From NCBI GenBank assembly GCA_018894445.1, contig JAHIPJ010000103.1:1-5156 (forward strand): a stretch of 5,156 nucleotides of DNA, written 5' to 3'. How positions within the stretch are numbered: position 1 is the stretch's first letter; every line of letters begins with the position of its first letter. The position numbers and the translations under genes are program-made. The stretch comes from Actinomycetota bacterium (GTDB taxonomy: Bacteria; Actinomycetota; Humimicrobiia; Humimicrobiales; Humimicrobiaceae). This document shows positions 1 to 5,156 of this stretch, in pieces. The notes beneath the pieces were generated by a model that saw only the letters and a program-made list of their open reading frames with translations, did no database searches and was not told the origin of the DNA.

Positions 1-79
1 ATTTTATAACTTTTAAGAATACATTCAGTATTAATAAATTAAAAACAACTATAAACAGGTCAGGAAGGAATATTAGCAT

Positions 80-190
80 CTTATTATTTAATTTTCAAGT
101 TGACACTCTCCACGCCTAAAGGCGAGAGATTCTCAGTTCATCGCAGAAACTAAAGTTTCTGCTCCCTGAAGGCTCTGCCCGAGCCTTAAA
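80..190 (-). ncRNA. Putative omegaRNA (TnpB guide RNA) with its guide segment
   Basis: Read on the minus strand, the last part of tnpB and the right end form three successive hairpins. The first has arms 187-181 and 175-169 (AAGGCTC/GAGCCTT, 7 perfect pairs). The second has arms 162-155 and 150-143 (GCAGAAAC/GTTTCTGC, 8 perfect pairs, loop TTTA). The third is the bulged right-end hairpin at 128-106. The scaffold should end at TCAA (position 100), and the next ~20 bases (99-80, starting CTTGAAAATT) would be the guide taken from flanking DNA. This layout, overlapping the tnpB 3' end and ending at the transposon boundary, is the one known for TnpB omegaRNAs. The 5' end is not visible and probably lies further inside tnpB, so the right coordinate is a minimum. 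Expression is not shown by the sequence. Confidence 0.65.
100..132 (-). repeat. IS right end: guide GAAT, bulged hairpin and TCAA cleavage site
   Basis: In minus-strand order the right end consists of GAAT (132-129), hairpin arm AGAG-GGCG complement CTCT-CGCC (128-121), loop TTTA (120-117), then GGCG (116-113), a three-base bulge TGG (112-110), AGAG (109-106), spacer TG and TCAA (103-100). In IS608 the tetranucleotide 5' of the hairpin base-pairs with the cleavage site to position it for TnpA, and there too the pair is GAAT with TCAA. The same DNA forms the last hairpin of the omegaRNA. The hairpin and tetranucleotides are seen directly; their role is inferred from IS608. Confidence 0.8.
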
Positions 191-1248
191 ATATTTAAAG
201 CGGAATTATAATCACGGTCTATGACCAGTCCACAGGAGCAATTATGAACACGAACAGACAAATCTTTTAGAACTATTATCCCGCAATTAGAACAAATTTG
301 AGATGTATTCCTGGCAGGAACTTCAATAACTTCACGCCCAGCTTCTTCCGCTTTGGCTTTCAGTATATTAAAGAAACCAAACCAAGCTACATCTCGCATA
401 GACCTATTAAGATTTCTAAAAGTTTTCCATAATTTAAGTTTTTCTATATAAACAATATCATTTTCTTTAAGAAGTTGATTGGCAATTTTAAAATGAAAAT
501 CCTTTCTCTGATTAAAAACTTTTTCGTGTGCTTTAGCTACAAGTATTCTTGCTTTATTTCTAAGATTAGAGCTTTTCTTTTTATGAGAAAGTTTTTGCTG
601 TCTTCCGGTTAACAGTCTTTGAGACTTTTTAAAAAATCTCGGATTATTAACTTTATTTCCATTAGAATCCGTCAAAAACGATTCACAACCCATATCAACC
701 CCTATTTCTTTATTTGTTTTTGGCAGTGGTTTAAGTGGCACTTTATCACAGGAAAAACAAACAAGCCATTTGTTAGAAGAATTTCTACTGATAGTTATAG
801 TTTTAATTGTGCCTTCAATAGGACGGGAAAGTTTAATTTTGAATTTTCCGATATTTTTAACAGTAAAATATTTACCATTAAGTTTCCAACCCGTTTGTTT
901 AAGTGTGAACGAATCATATCTATGGTATCCCTTAAATCTGGGAAATCCTGCTTTTTCACTGCCATTTTTAACTCTACGGAAGAAATTTTGATATGCTTTA
1001 TCAAGTCGTTGCAGGACATCTTGCAATGTTTGAGAAGAAATATGTTTGTATTCTGGGAATGCCTTTTTAAAATGGGGGAGTTTTTCCATCTGCTGATAAA
1101 CAGAAATAGATTCTTTCTTTTCTTTATAAGCGATAATCCTTTCTTTAAGACAGTTGTTATACAATTGTCTACAAAGATTAAGCCACTTTTCTGCTTTTTG
1201 AATAGTTTCTATGTTCGAATAAATACGATAGTTAAAAGACTTTTTCAT
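133..1248 (-). CDS. tnpB: TnpB, RNA-guided RuvC-like endonuclease of the IS200/IS605 family
   Basis: This 371-residue protein is a full-length TnpB, the transposon-encoded ancestor of Cas12 nucleases. Members of the family bind an omegaRNA made from the element's right end and cut DNA next to a motif equal to the left-end target site, which favours retention of the element. The N-terminal half (about 1-170) is the helical and beta-barrel recognition region. The RuvC triad is visible as Asp185 (IGVDMG), Glu269 (VYIEKL) and Asp346 (DRDYNSA). A zinc-binding module lies between the last two, with Cys319, Cys322, Cys337 and Cys339 in the TSQ-C-S-N-C-G context. The start ATG overlaps the tnpA stop codon (ATGA), so translation is probably coupled. 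The last codons overlap the omegaRNA hairpins, and the stop lies immediately before the right-end guide GAAT. Nothing suggests decay. RNA-guided activity is inferred from studied homologues. Confidence 0.95.
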   Translation of the reverse strand: MKKSFNYRIYSNIETIQKAEKWLNLCRQLYNNCLKERIIAYKEKKESISVYQQMEKLPHFKKAFPEYKHISSQTLQDVLQRLDKAYQNFFRRVKNGSEKAGFPRFKGYHRYDSFTLKQTGWKLNGKYFTVKNIGKFKIKLSRPIEGTIKTITISRNSSNKWLVCFSCDKVPLKPLPKTNKEIGVDMGCESFLTDSNGNKVNNPRFFKKSQRLLTGRQQKLSHKKKSSNLRNKARILVAKAHEKVFNQRKDFHFKIANQLLKENDIVYIEKLKLWKTFRNLNRSMRDVAWFGFFNILKAKAEEAGREVIEVPARNTSQICSNCGIIVLKDLSVRVHNCSCGLVIDRDYNSALNILRLGQSLQGAETLVSAMN

Positions 1249-1634
1249 ATTTTTGATTGTGCCTCTATATATTTTTGGATTGTCTTATTTGATACATTGC
1301 CAGCAGTAGATACAAAGTATGAATGTGTCCAAAGAGAAGGAAGTTTAAGCAAATAAGGAAATTCACGGCGCAGATAATGGGAACTTCTACCCTTAAATGC
1401 CTTAATTAACTTATGGATAGCAACAGCTGGATAAGCAGAAATAAAAAGATGAAGATGGTCTGGTTGAATCTCAAGAGCAAGAATTTCAATTCCTTTTTCT
1501 TGAGCAACTTCATAGATAATACTTTTAAGTCTATCTTTAACTTCTCCAACAAGAACTTTTCTTCTTCTTTTTGGACACCATATTAAATGATAATTGATAA
1601 GATAGACCTGATTGCGAGAATGCTTGTATTCCAT
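1245..1634 (-). CDS. tnpA: TnpA, Y1 HUH single-strand transposase (IS200 type)
   Basis: This 129-residue protein is the transposase that cuts and rejoins single-stranded ends of the element, acting as a dimer. The HUH metal-binding motif is seen as His60-Leu-His62 in the string QPDHLHLFI. The catalytic tyrosine is Tyr122 in the C-terminal helix (IQKYIEAQ), which forms the 5'-phosphotyrosine link to DNA. Other family signatures are the N-terminal stretch YLINYHLIWCPKRRR and the segment LWTHSYFVSTAGNVS. The length is normal for the family, and there is no frameshift. The ATG at 1634 has no convincing ribosome binding site. A promoter-like sequence ends only 9 nt upstream, so the message may be leaderless. 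Its stop overlaps the tnpB start by 4 nt. Assignment is secure; activity is inferred from the intact motifs. Confidence 0.95.
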   Translation of the reverse strand: MEYKHSRNQVYLINYHLIWCPKRRRKVLVGEVKDRLKSIIYEVAQEKGIEILALEIQPDHLHLFISAYPAVAIHKLIKAFKGRSSHYLRREFPYLLKLPSLWTHSYFVSTAGNVSNKTIQKYIEAQSKI

Positions 1635-1643
1635 AATGTTTAT

Positions 1644-1673
1644 AGTATATTATATATCAACAATCTTTATCAA
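1644..1673 (-). promoter_or_regulatory. Possible tnpA promoter
   Basis: On the minus strand TTGATA (1673-1668) and TATACT (1649-1644) are separated by 18 nt, close to the sigma-70 -35/-10 consensus. The expected start would fall within a few bases of the tnpA ATG at 1634, implying a leaderless or very short-leader message. That would agree with the lack of a ribosome binding site. In such AT-rich DNA chance matches are common (TATAAT also occurs at 1654-1649, but with poor spacing), so this is tentative. Confidence 0.4.
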
Positions 1674-1693
1674 GCTATTTTTGAGAAAAATCT

Positions 1694-1747
1694 TTGCCAT
1701 TCATCTCCACGATTAAAATCGGAGGCTTTCTGGCAAGTTTTCTGTAA
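1694..1747 (-). repeat. IS left end: TTAC target, guide AAAG and bulged hairpin
   Basis: In minus-strand order this end has TTAC (1747-1744) as the retained target, then a 19-nt linker (1743-1725) that contains the guide AAAG (1729-1726). The hairpin follows: CTCC-GATT (1724-1717, allowing for the fold), a two-base loop TT, AATC, a two-base bulge GT and GGAG ending at 1705. An outer stem TTGCCA (1736-1731) with TGGCAA (1699-1694) can enclose the inner hairpin. The architecture mirrors the right end, with the bulge on the same side and CGTGGAG shared. After the outer stem the minus strand reads AGATTTTTCTC, so the structure could also stop transcription entering the element, as the IS200 left end does. 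Terminator activity is an inference. Confidence 0.75.
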
Positions 1748-1748
1748 A

Positions 1749-1927
1749 TTAAATCAATTTATTTTCCCTAAACCACTTAAAAGTATCTTCAATTGATTTT
1801 CCAGACCTTCCAGTGAAGAAACATCAGAAGTACAGCGTACAAAAGCTCTAACTTCTTTACCTCTCCATAGTAATTCCCTGACAAGAACATTTCCTATGCA
1901 ACCTGTTGCACCAGTTACAATTTCCAT
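1749..1927 (-). pseudogene. Internally deleted NAD-dependent epimerase/dihydroflavonol-reductase-like gene
   Basis: The minus strand starts at an ATG with a good ribosome binding site (AAAGGA at 1940-1935, 7 nt spacing). It encodes the opening beta-alpha-beta of a Rossmann short-chain dehydrogenase: MEIVTGATGCIGNVLVREL, followed by RGKEVRAFVR and SDVSSLEGL. The TGxTGxxG dinucleotide-binding motif is clear. From about 1802 a different frame encodes GKSIEDTFKWFRENKLI and a stop (1751-1749), which is the typical C-terminal ending of the same family (an S-IEDT...WFRENG-L-I type tail). The original frame instead runs to a TGA at 1756-1754, giving only 57 codons. Such proteins usually have over 300 residues, so the catalytic centre (Ser/Tyr-x3-Lys) and most of the body are missing. 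The head and tail both fit, so I read this as one gene with a large internal deletion and a frameshift. It may once have been the last gene after cbiB. The substrate cannot be told. Confidence 0.8.
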
Positions 1928-1982
1928 AAGATAATCCTTTAAATTCTATTGCATAATAAGATGAACATTATATTATATAAGC

Positions 1983-2981
1983 CTAAAGATACCAGATATA
2001 TGAAAATAATAGATATAAGATAATAACTAGAAACATAAATAAAATTGATGTTAGTATGGAAAGCTTCAATGCTCTTCCAATATCTTCTACTTTAAAATCT
2101 TTCTTTTTTATACCTATATACTTACTGGTTTTTTTTGTACCAAAGTAATAATTTGTTCCTCCAAACTTTAAACCAAGAGCGCCTGCAAAAGCCGCCTCAG
2201 GGTAACCACTGTTTGGGCTTTCATGCCTGGAGGAATATTTTTTTATAACAGAAAAGGTTTCCTTTACTTTACCACCCACTACAAAGCTTAAAATACCTGA
2301 TACCACAGCGGTAAGTCTTGCAGGAAGGAAATTTAATATATCATCAAATTTTGCAGAAAAGTAACCAAAATCAAAATATCTCCTATTCTTATATCCTATG
2401 ATTGAATCCAGAGTATTAACTGACTTATACAAGACTACCAGAGGAACCCCTCCGATTAGATAATAAAAAAGTGGAGCTATAAGCCCATCTGAAGTATTTT
2501 CAGCAATACTTTCAACTGATGCCCTCATCAGTTCCCCAAATCCCAGATGCCCTGTTGATCTTCCCACAACCTTGCCTACTTCTTCCCTGGACTTTTTTAA
2601 ATTCTTACCTTCTATATTTGCGGTAATTCTTTTTGAATGGCTTATAATACTGCCATTGCAAATCATAAAAAATAGAAAGACTGCTGAAATAATATTGCCT
2701 AAAAATATATTTAATTTAAAAGAATAAAAAATAATTAAAAAAGTTACTGCAAAAGCAAGTACCGACACTACTGCCGCCATAATAAATCCATTTCTTTTTT
2801 TCTTACTCTTCGAGTGGCTGCCTTTTAATAATCTTTTTTCCAGAAATTTTATAAAATTCCCAATAATTACAATAGGATGAAACCTGAACCGTGGATCACC
2901 AAAAATAAAGTCCAGCAGAAAAGCAATGATAACAATCAATACCCTGTTTAGAGGAAATGTCAAAAAAAACCGATAACCCAA
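1983..2981 (-). CDS. cbiB: Adenosylcobinamide-phosphate synthase CbiB
   Basis: CbiB (called CobD in Pseudomonas nomenclature) is an integral membrane enzyme. It joins (R)-1-aminopropan-2-ol phosphate, or aminopropanol, to adenosylcobyric acid to give adenosylcobinamide (phosphate). The 332-residue length is typical. Family signatures are LLDFIFGDPRFRFHPI (22-37), GRSTGHLGFGELMRASVESIAENTSDG (140-166, in two adjoining blocks), YKSVNTLDSIIGYKN (185-199), DDILNFLPAR (213-222) and ESPNSGYPEAAFAGALG (254-270). Hydrophobic membrane segments are seen near 12-30, 66-88, 91-112, 168-186 and 305-330. The start is a TTG supported by AAAGGA at 2995-2990 with 8 nt spacing. No ATG or GTG lies at the expected N-terminus, so the first ~10 residues are less certain. 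It begins 2 nt after the cobD stop, and CobD makes its co-substrate. Assignment is secure. Confidence 0.95.
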   Translation of the reverse strand: MGYRFFLTFPLNRVLIVIIAFLLDFIFGDPRFRFHPIVIIGNFIKFLEKRLLKGSHSKSKKKRNGFIMAAVVSVLAFAVTFLIIFYSFKLNIFLGNIISAVFLFFMICNGSIISHSKRITANIEGKNLKKSREEVGKVVGRSTGHLGFGELMRASVESIAENTSDGLIAPLFYYLIGGVPLVVLYKSVNTLDSIIGYKNRRYFDFGYFSAKFDDILNFLPARLTAVVSGILSFVVGGKVKETFSVIKKYSSRHESPNSGYPEAAFAGALGLKFGGTNYYFGTKKTSKYIGIKKKDFKVEDIGRALKLSILTSILFMFLVIILYLLFSYIWYL

Positions 2982-2983
2982 AA

Positions 2984-4087
2984 TTATTTTCCTTTATTTA
3001 AAGTTTTATAATATTTATTCAGGCAATTTAAAAGTCTCTTATTCTCTTCTCTGGTTTTTACTGCCAGCCTGATGAAACTATTGTCCAGACCCCTAAAATT
3101 GCTGCAATCTCTTATAAGGATCCTAAAGTTTTTAGCTAAATAATTACTGAGTTTGCCAGAAGTAATTTTGTGGTCCTTAATTTTACAAAAAATAAAATTT
3201 GCTGATGGTTTAAAAGGCTCAAGCCAGATTATATTTTCCAATTCCCCAAAAAATACTTCTCGCTCTCTAAAAATATATTCCTTGCTTTTTATAATAAAAT
3301 CATAATTCTCTAAGAGTTTACTTCCCACCAGTTGTGCAATATTATTTACTGACCATGTAGATTGCCTTTCTGACAATTTTTTAACCAACTCTTTATTTCC
3401 TGCTAAATATCCTAATCTAAGGCCGGGAATGGCAAAAATTTTGGTAAACGAACGAAGGACAGCAAAATTATTGCCGTTAGCAGCACTCCTTATCAATGTT
3501 GCTTTATCACCTTCAACCACAAAATCCATAAAAGCTTCATCTATTATTAGAAATACATTCTTTTTTTCACACTCTTTAATAAGATATTCAATCTCTTCCC
3601 TCTGCCATAACCATCCAGTAGGATTGTTAGGATTACAAATGAATATAACATCTACTCCACCAGCTAAATCCACAATTTTATCCACATCGAAATCAAAACC
3701 ATCGTCACCACAAAAACTTAAAAAAACACATTCTGAATCTATGGCAGCAGCAGCTCTTTCGTACTCACAATATGTCGGTACAGGAATTAGTACTCTTTTA
3801 GGTGCAAGAGTATTTACCAGTAAATATATTAATTCATTGGAACCATTGCCCGGCAGCAAGTTCCTGGCATCAATACCTAAACTTATTGATAGCTTCTCTT
3901 TAAGTAATCTATATTCTGGATCAGGGTAATGGTAGATTTTATCAATACTTGCAGCAATTAACTTCTTTATACTGTCCGGTATTCCCAGAGGATTAATATT
4001 TGAGCTAAAATCAACTATTTTGCTTTCATTAATATTATATTTATCTACAATTTCTCTTAAATTTCCGCCATGGGTAAAATTATCCAT
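2984..4087 (-). CDS. cobD: L-threonine-O-3-phosphate decarboxylase CobD
   Basis: CobD is a pyridoxal-phosphate enzyme of the aspartate aminotransferase fold. It decarboxylates L-threonine O-3-phosphate to (R)-1-aminopropan-2-ol O-2-phosphate, the nucleotide-loop linker of cobamides. The 367-residue protein opens with the family's FTHGGNL and DFSSNINPLG. GNGSNELIYLL (80-90) is the phosphate-binding turn, followed by CNPNNPTG (151-158), Asp183 in IIDEAF, the Schiff-base Lys216 in RSFTKIF, and PGLRLGY (221-227). The C-terminal IRDCSNFRGLDNSFIRLAVK (325-344) separates it from the close relative HisC. I chose the ATG at 4087 because homologues start at this point; an in-frame ATG 42 nt upstream would add MKWLHLTRQGYRKK from inside cobT and is unlikely. 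The start overlaps the cobT stop by 8 nt (ATGGATAA). Neighbours cobT and cbiB support the role. HisC-like activity is the only real alternative. Confidence 0.93.
   Translation of the reverse strand: MDNFTHGGNLREIVDKYNINESKIVDFSSNINPLGIPDSIKKLIAASIDKIYHYPDPEYRLLKEKLSISLGIDARNLLPGNGSNELIYLLVNTLAPKRVLIPVPTYCEYERAAAAIDSECVFLSFCGDDGFDFDVDKIVDLAGGVDVIFICNPNNPTGWLWQREEIEYLIKECEKKNVFLIIDEAFMDFVVEGDKATLIRSAANGNNFAVLRSFTKIFAIPGLRLGYLAGNKELVKKLSERQSTWSVNNIAQLVGSKLLENYDFIIKSKEYIFREREVFFGELENIIWLEPFKPSANFIFCKIKDHKITSGKLSNYLAKNFRILIRDCSNFRGLDNSFIRLAVKTREENKRLLNCLNKYYKTLNKGK
2990..2995 (-). promoter_or_regulatory. Ribosome binding site supporting the TTG start of cbiB
   Basis: On the minus strand AAAGGA lies 8 nt before a TTG codon and overlaps the last codons of cobD. 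It is the only Shine-Dalgarno-like sequence near the expected CbiB N-terminus and is the reason for choosing the TTG at 2981. Confidence 0.55.
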
Positions 4088-5138
4088 TTTTTTCCGATAC
4101 CCCTGCCTGGTTAAATGTAGCCATTTCACTTAATATTTTTGCCGAGGCTTCCACAATATTTATTCCTATTGCTGCCCCGGTTCCTTCACCCAGACGCATA
4201 TCAAAATAAAACAACGGTTTAAGGCCAAGCCTATCAAGAACAATCTTATGGCCCTTTTCTGCCGAACAATGTGATGCGATCATATAATTTGTTGAATCAG
4301 GTGAAATAGCAGCTGCAATAAGTGCCCCGGCTCCGGATATAAAGCCGTCAATTACCACCGGAGTCCTTCCGGAAGCGCATCCTAAAATGATTCCGGCAAT
4401 TCCCCCTATCTCAAATCCTCCAACCTTTGATAGTACATCAATACCATCCGCTTCGTCAGGTTTATTTACCGAAATAGCCTTTTTTATAACATTAATTTTA
4501 TTTTCAAGGCACCTGTCATCAATACCTGTCCCGTAGCCGGTCACAAATTCTACATCGGTTCTGCAAATTACCGCTGCTATGGCACTGCTGGCAGTAGTAT
4601 TTCCAATTCCCATATCCCCGGTTGCTATAATATCGTAACCCTTTTTTATCAATTTTTCCGCAGCCTCAATACCTACTTCCAATGATTTCACAGCCTGCTC
4701 ATCCGTCATTGCAGGGCCCCTTGCCATATTTTTCGTACCATAGTCAATCTTTTCTAACATCAGCGACTGATGCTCCTGAAAGTCAGCAGCAACTCCAACA
4801 TCAACTATCAATACCTCCGCTCCAATATGTCTTGCCAGGACATTAATTGCCGCACCACCATTAAGAAAATTATAAACCATCTGAGGAGTGACCTCTCTGG
4901 GGTAAGCACTTATGCCTTCTTCAACAACACCATGGTCAGCTGCCATTACAATTATGGCTTTCTTTTCTATCCTGGGGCTTAGATTAGCGGTAATACTTAC
5001 AATTTGTTTTGCCAGCTCTTCAAGTTTTCCCAGGCTGCCCCGCGGTTTGGTGAGACTGTCAAGCCTTGCCTGTACCTGTTTCATTAAGCTCGAATCCGGC
5101 TTTTTTATTTTTTCTATTATATTTTGCAATTTGTTCAT
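4080..5138 (-). CDS. cobT: Nicotinate-nucleotide--dimethylbenzimidazole phosphoribosyltransferase CobT
   Basis: CobT transfers phosphoribose from nicotinate mononucleotide to 5,6-dimethylbenzimidazole or another base, giving alpha-ribazole phosphate, the activated lower ligand of a cobamide. The 352 residues match the usual length. Signatures are LTKPRGSLGKLEELA (29-43), MAADHGVVEEGISAYP (65-80), QMVYNFLNGGAAINVLA (86-102), ATGDMGIGNTTASSAI (172-187), GYGTGID (201-207), GGIAGIILGCASGRTPVVIDG (245-265, nearly continuous) and RLGEGTGA (315-322). Glu318 in the last corresponds to the catalytic base, Glu317 of the Salmonella enzyme. At the position of the second conserved acidic residue (GEMGIGNT in Salmonella, as I recall it) this protein has Asp175. 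The ATG at 5138 has a strong ribosome binding site and is preferred over an in-frame TTG at the window edge. It is the first visible gene of the operon. Which base it activates cannot be told from sequence. Confidence 0.96.
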   Translation of the reverse strand: MNKLQNIIEKIKKPDSSLMKQVQARLDSLTKPRGSLGKLEELAKQIVSITANLSPRIEKKAIIVMAADHGVVEEGISAYPREVTPQMVYNFLNGGAAINVLARHIGAEVLIVDVGVAADFQEHQSLMLEKIDYGTKNMARGPAMTDEQAVKSLEVGIEAAEKLIKKGYDIIATGDMGIGNTTASSAIAAVICRTDVEFVTGYGTGIDDRCLENKINVIKKAISVNKPDEADGIDVLSKVGGFEIGGIAGIILGCASGRTPVVIDGFISGAGALIAAAISPDSTNYMIASHCSAEKGHKIVLDRLGLKPLFYFDMRLGEGTGAAIGINIVEASAKILSEMATFNQAGVSEKNG

Positions 5139-5141
5139 TTT

Positions 5142-5150
5142 TCCTTCCCT
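5142..5150 (-). promoter_or_regulatory. Ribosome binding site of cobT
   Basis: On the minus strand AGGGAAGGA ends 3 nt before the ATG at 5138, with its AGGG core 8 nt upstream. It fixes the cobT start and leaves only a few bases to the window edge, so the operon promoter or preceding gene is outside the window. Confidence 0.7.
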
Positions 5151-5156
5151 CTTCAA

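Larger units (their letters stand above)
100..1743 (-). mobile_element. Complete IS200/IS605-family insertion sequence (IS605/IS608-like, tnpA + tnpB)
   Basis: This is a 1644-bp element read on the minus strand, with its left end at 1743 and its right end at 100. It carries a Y1 HUH transposase gene and a TnpB gene in the same direction, and it has subterminal hairpins rather than terminal inverted repeats or a target duplication. The ends were set by analogy with IS608, where the cleavage sites are TTAC (outside the left end) and TCAA (inside the right end), and where guide tetranucleotides AAAG and GAAT lie 5' of the hairpins. All four are present here: TTAC at 1747-1744, AAAG at 1729-1726, GAAT at 132-129 and TCAA at 103-100. 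Both proteins look full length with their catalytic residues, so the element is probably active. Excision should join TTAC directly to the base at 99. The family call is very secure; the exact ends are an inference from this match. Confidence 0.9.

Noticed and set aside
1..79. A short minus-strand frame from ATG at 79 running off the left edge, with a hydrophobic product (MLIFLPDLFIVVF...)
   Set aside because: It has only about 26 codons in very AT-rich DNA, with no ribosome binding site and no recognisable family. It could be the start of a membrane protein, but the evidence is too thin.
106..187. Stacked hairpins near the left edge considered as a CRISPR array or plain terminator
   Set aside because: The arms differ between hairpins and there is no repeated unit with spacers. 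Their place at the tnpB 3' end and IS boundary fits an omegaRNA/right end better.
619..1356. A 245-codon open frame on the plus strand
   Set aside because: It lies antisense to tnpB and tnpA, whose motifs and lengths are clear. Its product is Phe/Ile-rich with no family features, as expected from reading AT-rich coding DNA backwards.
1587..1796. A 69-codon open frame on the plus strand across the IS left end
   Set aside because: It spans the tnpA start, the left-end hairpin and the epimerase remnant, which are explained by minus-strand features.
3429..3929. A 166-codon open frame on the plus strand
   Set aside because: It is antisense to the conserved core of cobD and shows a low-complexity Ser/Thr-rich product with no recognisable domain.
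2984..4087. Histidinol-phosphate aminotransferase (HisC) for the cobD gene
   Set aside because: The FTHGGN opening, the IRDCSNFRGL block and the cobT/cbiB neighbours point to CobD.
4088..4129. Upstream ATG extending CobD by 14 residues
   Set aside because: The extension lies inside cobT and is not family-like, whereas MDNFTHGGN fits the normal CobD N-terminus.
5139..5156. In-frame TTG at the right edge extending CobT by 6 residues
   Set aside because: The six codons are the ribosome binding site region (AGGGAAGGA); the ATG at 5138 is the better start.

Overview
The window is AT-rich bacterial DNA, and every gene I can support lies on the minus strand, so transcription runs from the right edge to the left edge. 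It has two parts. On the right (about 1983-5138) is a tight three-gene run for late cobamide (vitamin B12) assembly: cobT, then cobD, then cbiB. On the left (about 100-1743) is a complete IS200/IS605-family insertion sequence with tnpA and tnpB. Between them is the wreck of a short-chain epimerase/reductase gene (1749-1927). Low GC content and a de novo or salvage cobamide operon suggest an anaerobic bacterium, but I cannot name a phylum from this sequence alone.

Cobamide operon: CobT makes the activated lower-ligand nucleotide (alpha-ribazole phosphate or an analogue). CobD decarboxylates L-threonine O-3-phosphate to (R)-1-aminopropan-2-ol phosphate. CbiB, in the membrane, attaches that aminopropanol phosphate to adenosylcobyric acid. 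cobT and cobD overlap by 8 nt, and cobD and cbiB are 2 nt apart, so they are probably translationally coupled. The usual partners cobS and cobU are not in the window and may lie upstream, beyond the right edge. No terminator is evident directly after cbiB.

Insertion sequence: the ends can be placed to the base by their match to the IS608 recognition logic. TTAC lies outside the left end, TCAA closes the right end, and AAAG and GAAT guide tetranucleotides sit at the feet of the two bulged hairpins. This gives an element of 1644 bp. TnpA keeps its HUH motif and catalytic Tyr. TnpB keeps all three RuvC acidic residues and its zinc-binding cysteines. The 3' end of tnpB and the right end fold into three successive hairpins, as expected for an omegaRNA, and the sequence just outside the right end would be its guide. 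The element therefore looks intact for both transposition and RNA-guided cleavage.

Remnant: at 1749-1927 the first ~43 codons of an NAD-dependent epimerase/dihydroflavonol-reductase-like gene are joined, out of frame, to its last ~17 codons. The body of the gene is missing. The insertion sequence sits directly after the remnant's stop codon. The left 99 bases hold no supportable gene; they supply the predicted TnpB guide and flank. I see no undescribed system here. The points most worth following are the precise IS ends, the omegaRNA and guide, and the internally deleted gene beside the element.
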